From contig OX463784.1 in the NCBI GenBank assembly GCA_949825025.1, positions 4,885,931-4,949,930 on the forward strand: 64,000 nucleotides of DNA, given 5' to 3'. Within the stretch, counting starts at the first letter, position 1, and each line of letters starts with the position of its first letter. Below are positions 62,422 through 64,000 of this stretch, in pieces. A program made the translations under genes and the position numbers. This DNA comes from Siphlonurus alternatus (taxonomy: Eukaryota; Arthropoda; Insecta; Ephemeroptera; Siphlonuridae). The notes beneath the pieces are model-generated. The model was not told the DNA's origin. It ran no database searches and saw only the letters and a program-made list of their open reading frames with translations.

Positions 62422-63483
62422 ATAGACGACTTGCAAAACCCGGCCCATTAATTTTTTAGCAAAAAGTAATAAACAAACAAAAATAACTATGACCCCATTG
62501 ACCCCATATGGCACAGTTCATTGTTGTTTTGATTATGTGTATAAATTTTGCTTATACATTGGGCCTTTTGGAAAATTGACTATTTTCACACACAACAGAT
62601 TTCAATATGTTACAAACCTAGCTACGTACGATTCTAAATATAAAAATATCACCAGAATATCTGATGCAGTTTAAAATTTTGGCCATTTTTAATGCAGAAA
62701 TGCGTATCACAAGAAGTTTTCTGTTTTCTTTACTATATATAATATGGTAAATTTCATATGATACCAAATCAGACAATTGCATGGGGGAAGATACGTAACT
62801 ATAATAAAGGTGCTTTCACATATTCGAAAATCGCTACGGAAACGTAGTTACGAGTCCGTAGCAAATGTAATTTTTTGCTACGGCGCACCGTAGCTGTACC
62901 GTATATAGCACCTTGCGATCTTCTGCGGCACGTTTCACGGAACTCCGTAGCAAAATCAAGATGAGTTTGATTTTGCTGCGACATTCACATGATTTTCCGC
63001 CGCAGCTGCCGCAGACGAACAAGAATATGTGAATTTAAAGGCTTACGGCATTGCTACGGAACTCCGTAGCGATTTTCGAATATGTGAAAGCACCTTTTAA
63101 TAGGCAAACTCCAGATTGTTGATTATTGCAATAGTTAAAATCAAAAACTGGAGTTTGCCTAGTTATAACATATCTTCCCCCATGCAATTGGCTGATTTGG
63201 TATCATATGAAATTTACCATATTAAAGTAAAGAAAACTTCTTCTGATACGCATTTCAGCATTATAAATGGCCAAAAACTGCAGATTCTGGTGATATTTTT
63301 ATATTTAGAATCGTAGGTTTGTAACATATTGAAATTTGCATGTGTGTGAAAACCGTCAATTTCCCATAAGGTCCAATGTATAAGCAAAATTTATACACAT
63401 AATCAAAACAACAATGAACTGGAGTCACTTTTGTTTGTTTATAACTTTTTGCTAAAAATGGGGTTTTGCAAGTCGTCTATTTT
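62422..63483. mobile_element. Large palindromic element with a second palindrome at its centre
   Basis: Ends atagacgacttgcaaaaccc and inverse. Arms of about 370 bp (ttgcttatacattgggcctt; atatcaccagaatatctg-like text mirrored). At 62,812-63,102, a distinct palindrome (ggtgctttcacatattcgaa and inverse) with internal ccgtagc / gctacgg repeats. Confidence 0.88.
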
Positions 63484-63644
63484 TAGCTAGAGAACTTATA
63501 ATTTCCATTGTTTAATTTTAAGATGTAACTATTTTATAGTGAAAATCTCCATAGGCTCATCAGCCGTCATCATCAGCTATAACATAATATATAAAATGCT
63601 GATATAATACTATAATATATTATACGGTCATAAAACAATTAATA

Positions 63645-63908
63645 CGCCCGGCCATCAATGTTAAAAAAAATCCACGTGACATGAAAATTATTCAACATTT
63701 TTTTAAAATGTTCTCCTCTACATCCCCTATCCAGTACGTGTATTTTATAGCTCAAATATCAGGTGTACAAATTCGAGCTGGTTTTTGAGTTATAAATTTT
63801 TAATTTTTAAAGTTGACTAATTTTAACATGGAAGTTCCGTTTCTCCATGTTAAATTAGTTAACTTTAAAAATTAATCCATAACTCAAAAACTAGCTCGGA
63901 TTTGTATG
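63645..63908. repeat. Family 3 MITE, cut by another element
   Basis: Left arm and centre as in 54,147-54,510. The right arm stops at ctcggatttgtatg, where other copies continue with acctgatatttt. Confidence 0.8.
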
Positions 63909-64000
63909 CCCCAGTAGCACATTGGTGGAGACATGGTTGCAAATTAGTTGCCAACCGTTGCTTTAGAGACGCTCCACCAATTGGCAACGATTTGGCATGC
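63909..64000. mobile_element. Start of an inserted element, truncated by the window
   Basis: Begins ccccagtagcacattggtgg inside the family 3 MITE. The cccagta start recalls the cccagca ends at 34,502 and 50,178. Contains repeated ttggcaac / gttgccaa words. Confidence 0.5.

Overview
The window is AT-rich genomic DNA of a multicellular animal. Genes are split by GT-AG introns, coding exons are short, and introns are packed with palindromic (foldback) transposable elements and SINEs. The gene families present (an SCPEP1-type serine carboxypeptidase, DNase II-like modules, ribonuclease-inhibitor-like leucine-rich proteins) and the element types (TTAA-targeting foldback element, hAT-type MITE, SINE with a 5S-rRNA-like part) suggest an invertebrate, most likely an arthropod. 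The species cannot be named from sequence alone. There are no bacterial-type operons, CRISPR arrays or functional tRNA/rRNA genes.

Layout. (1) 1-9,100: no firm gene; several MITEs and a few GC-rich exon-like blocks on the minus strand. (2) 9,107-18,999, plus strand: a signal-peptide exon followed by two copies of a four-exon module resembling DNase II. Exons 2 and 6 are the same length and phase. The reading frame is broken by TAG, TGA and TAA plus a frame change, so at most a short 164-residue product is intact. (3) 20,600-38,697, minus strand: a complete nine-exon serine carboxypeptidase gene (438 codons). All eight introns have GT-AG ends and matching phases, and Ser, Asp and His of the catalytic triad are all present. 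Its introns hold a 1.7-kb palindrome, a 40-bp satellite, a decayed partial copy of its own exon 5, a TTAA-flanked foldback element and a nested pair of DNA elements. (4) 39,941-40,800, minus: a broken coiled-coil coding remnant. (5) 42,513-47,937, plus: the 3' two exons of a leucine-rich protein (5' exons not found). (6) 55,212-59,375, minus: a complete four-coding-exon paralogue (559 codons) in convergent orientation, with a decayed LINE C-terminus in its second intron. (7) 59,400-64,000: nested palindromic elements, no gene seen.

The genes do not form a pathway. The carboxypeptidase and the DNase II-like protein would both be secreted or lysosomal hydrolases; the two leucine-rich proteins look intracellular. 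The main character of the window is repeat structure: at least a dozen foldback families, several inserted into one another or lying within tens of bases of exon edges. Exon coordinates were derived by hand from splice signals, frame and family similarity; repeat boundaries are good to a few bases where target duplications are visible and approximate elsewhere.
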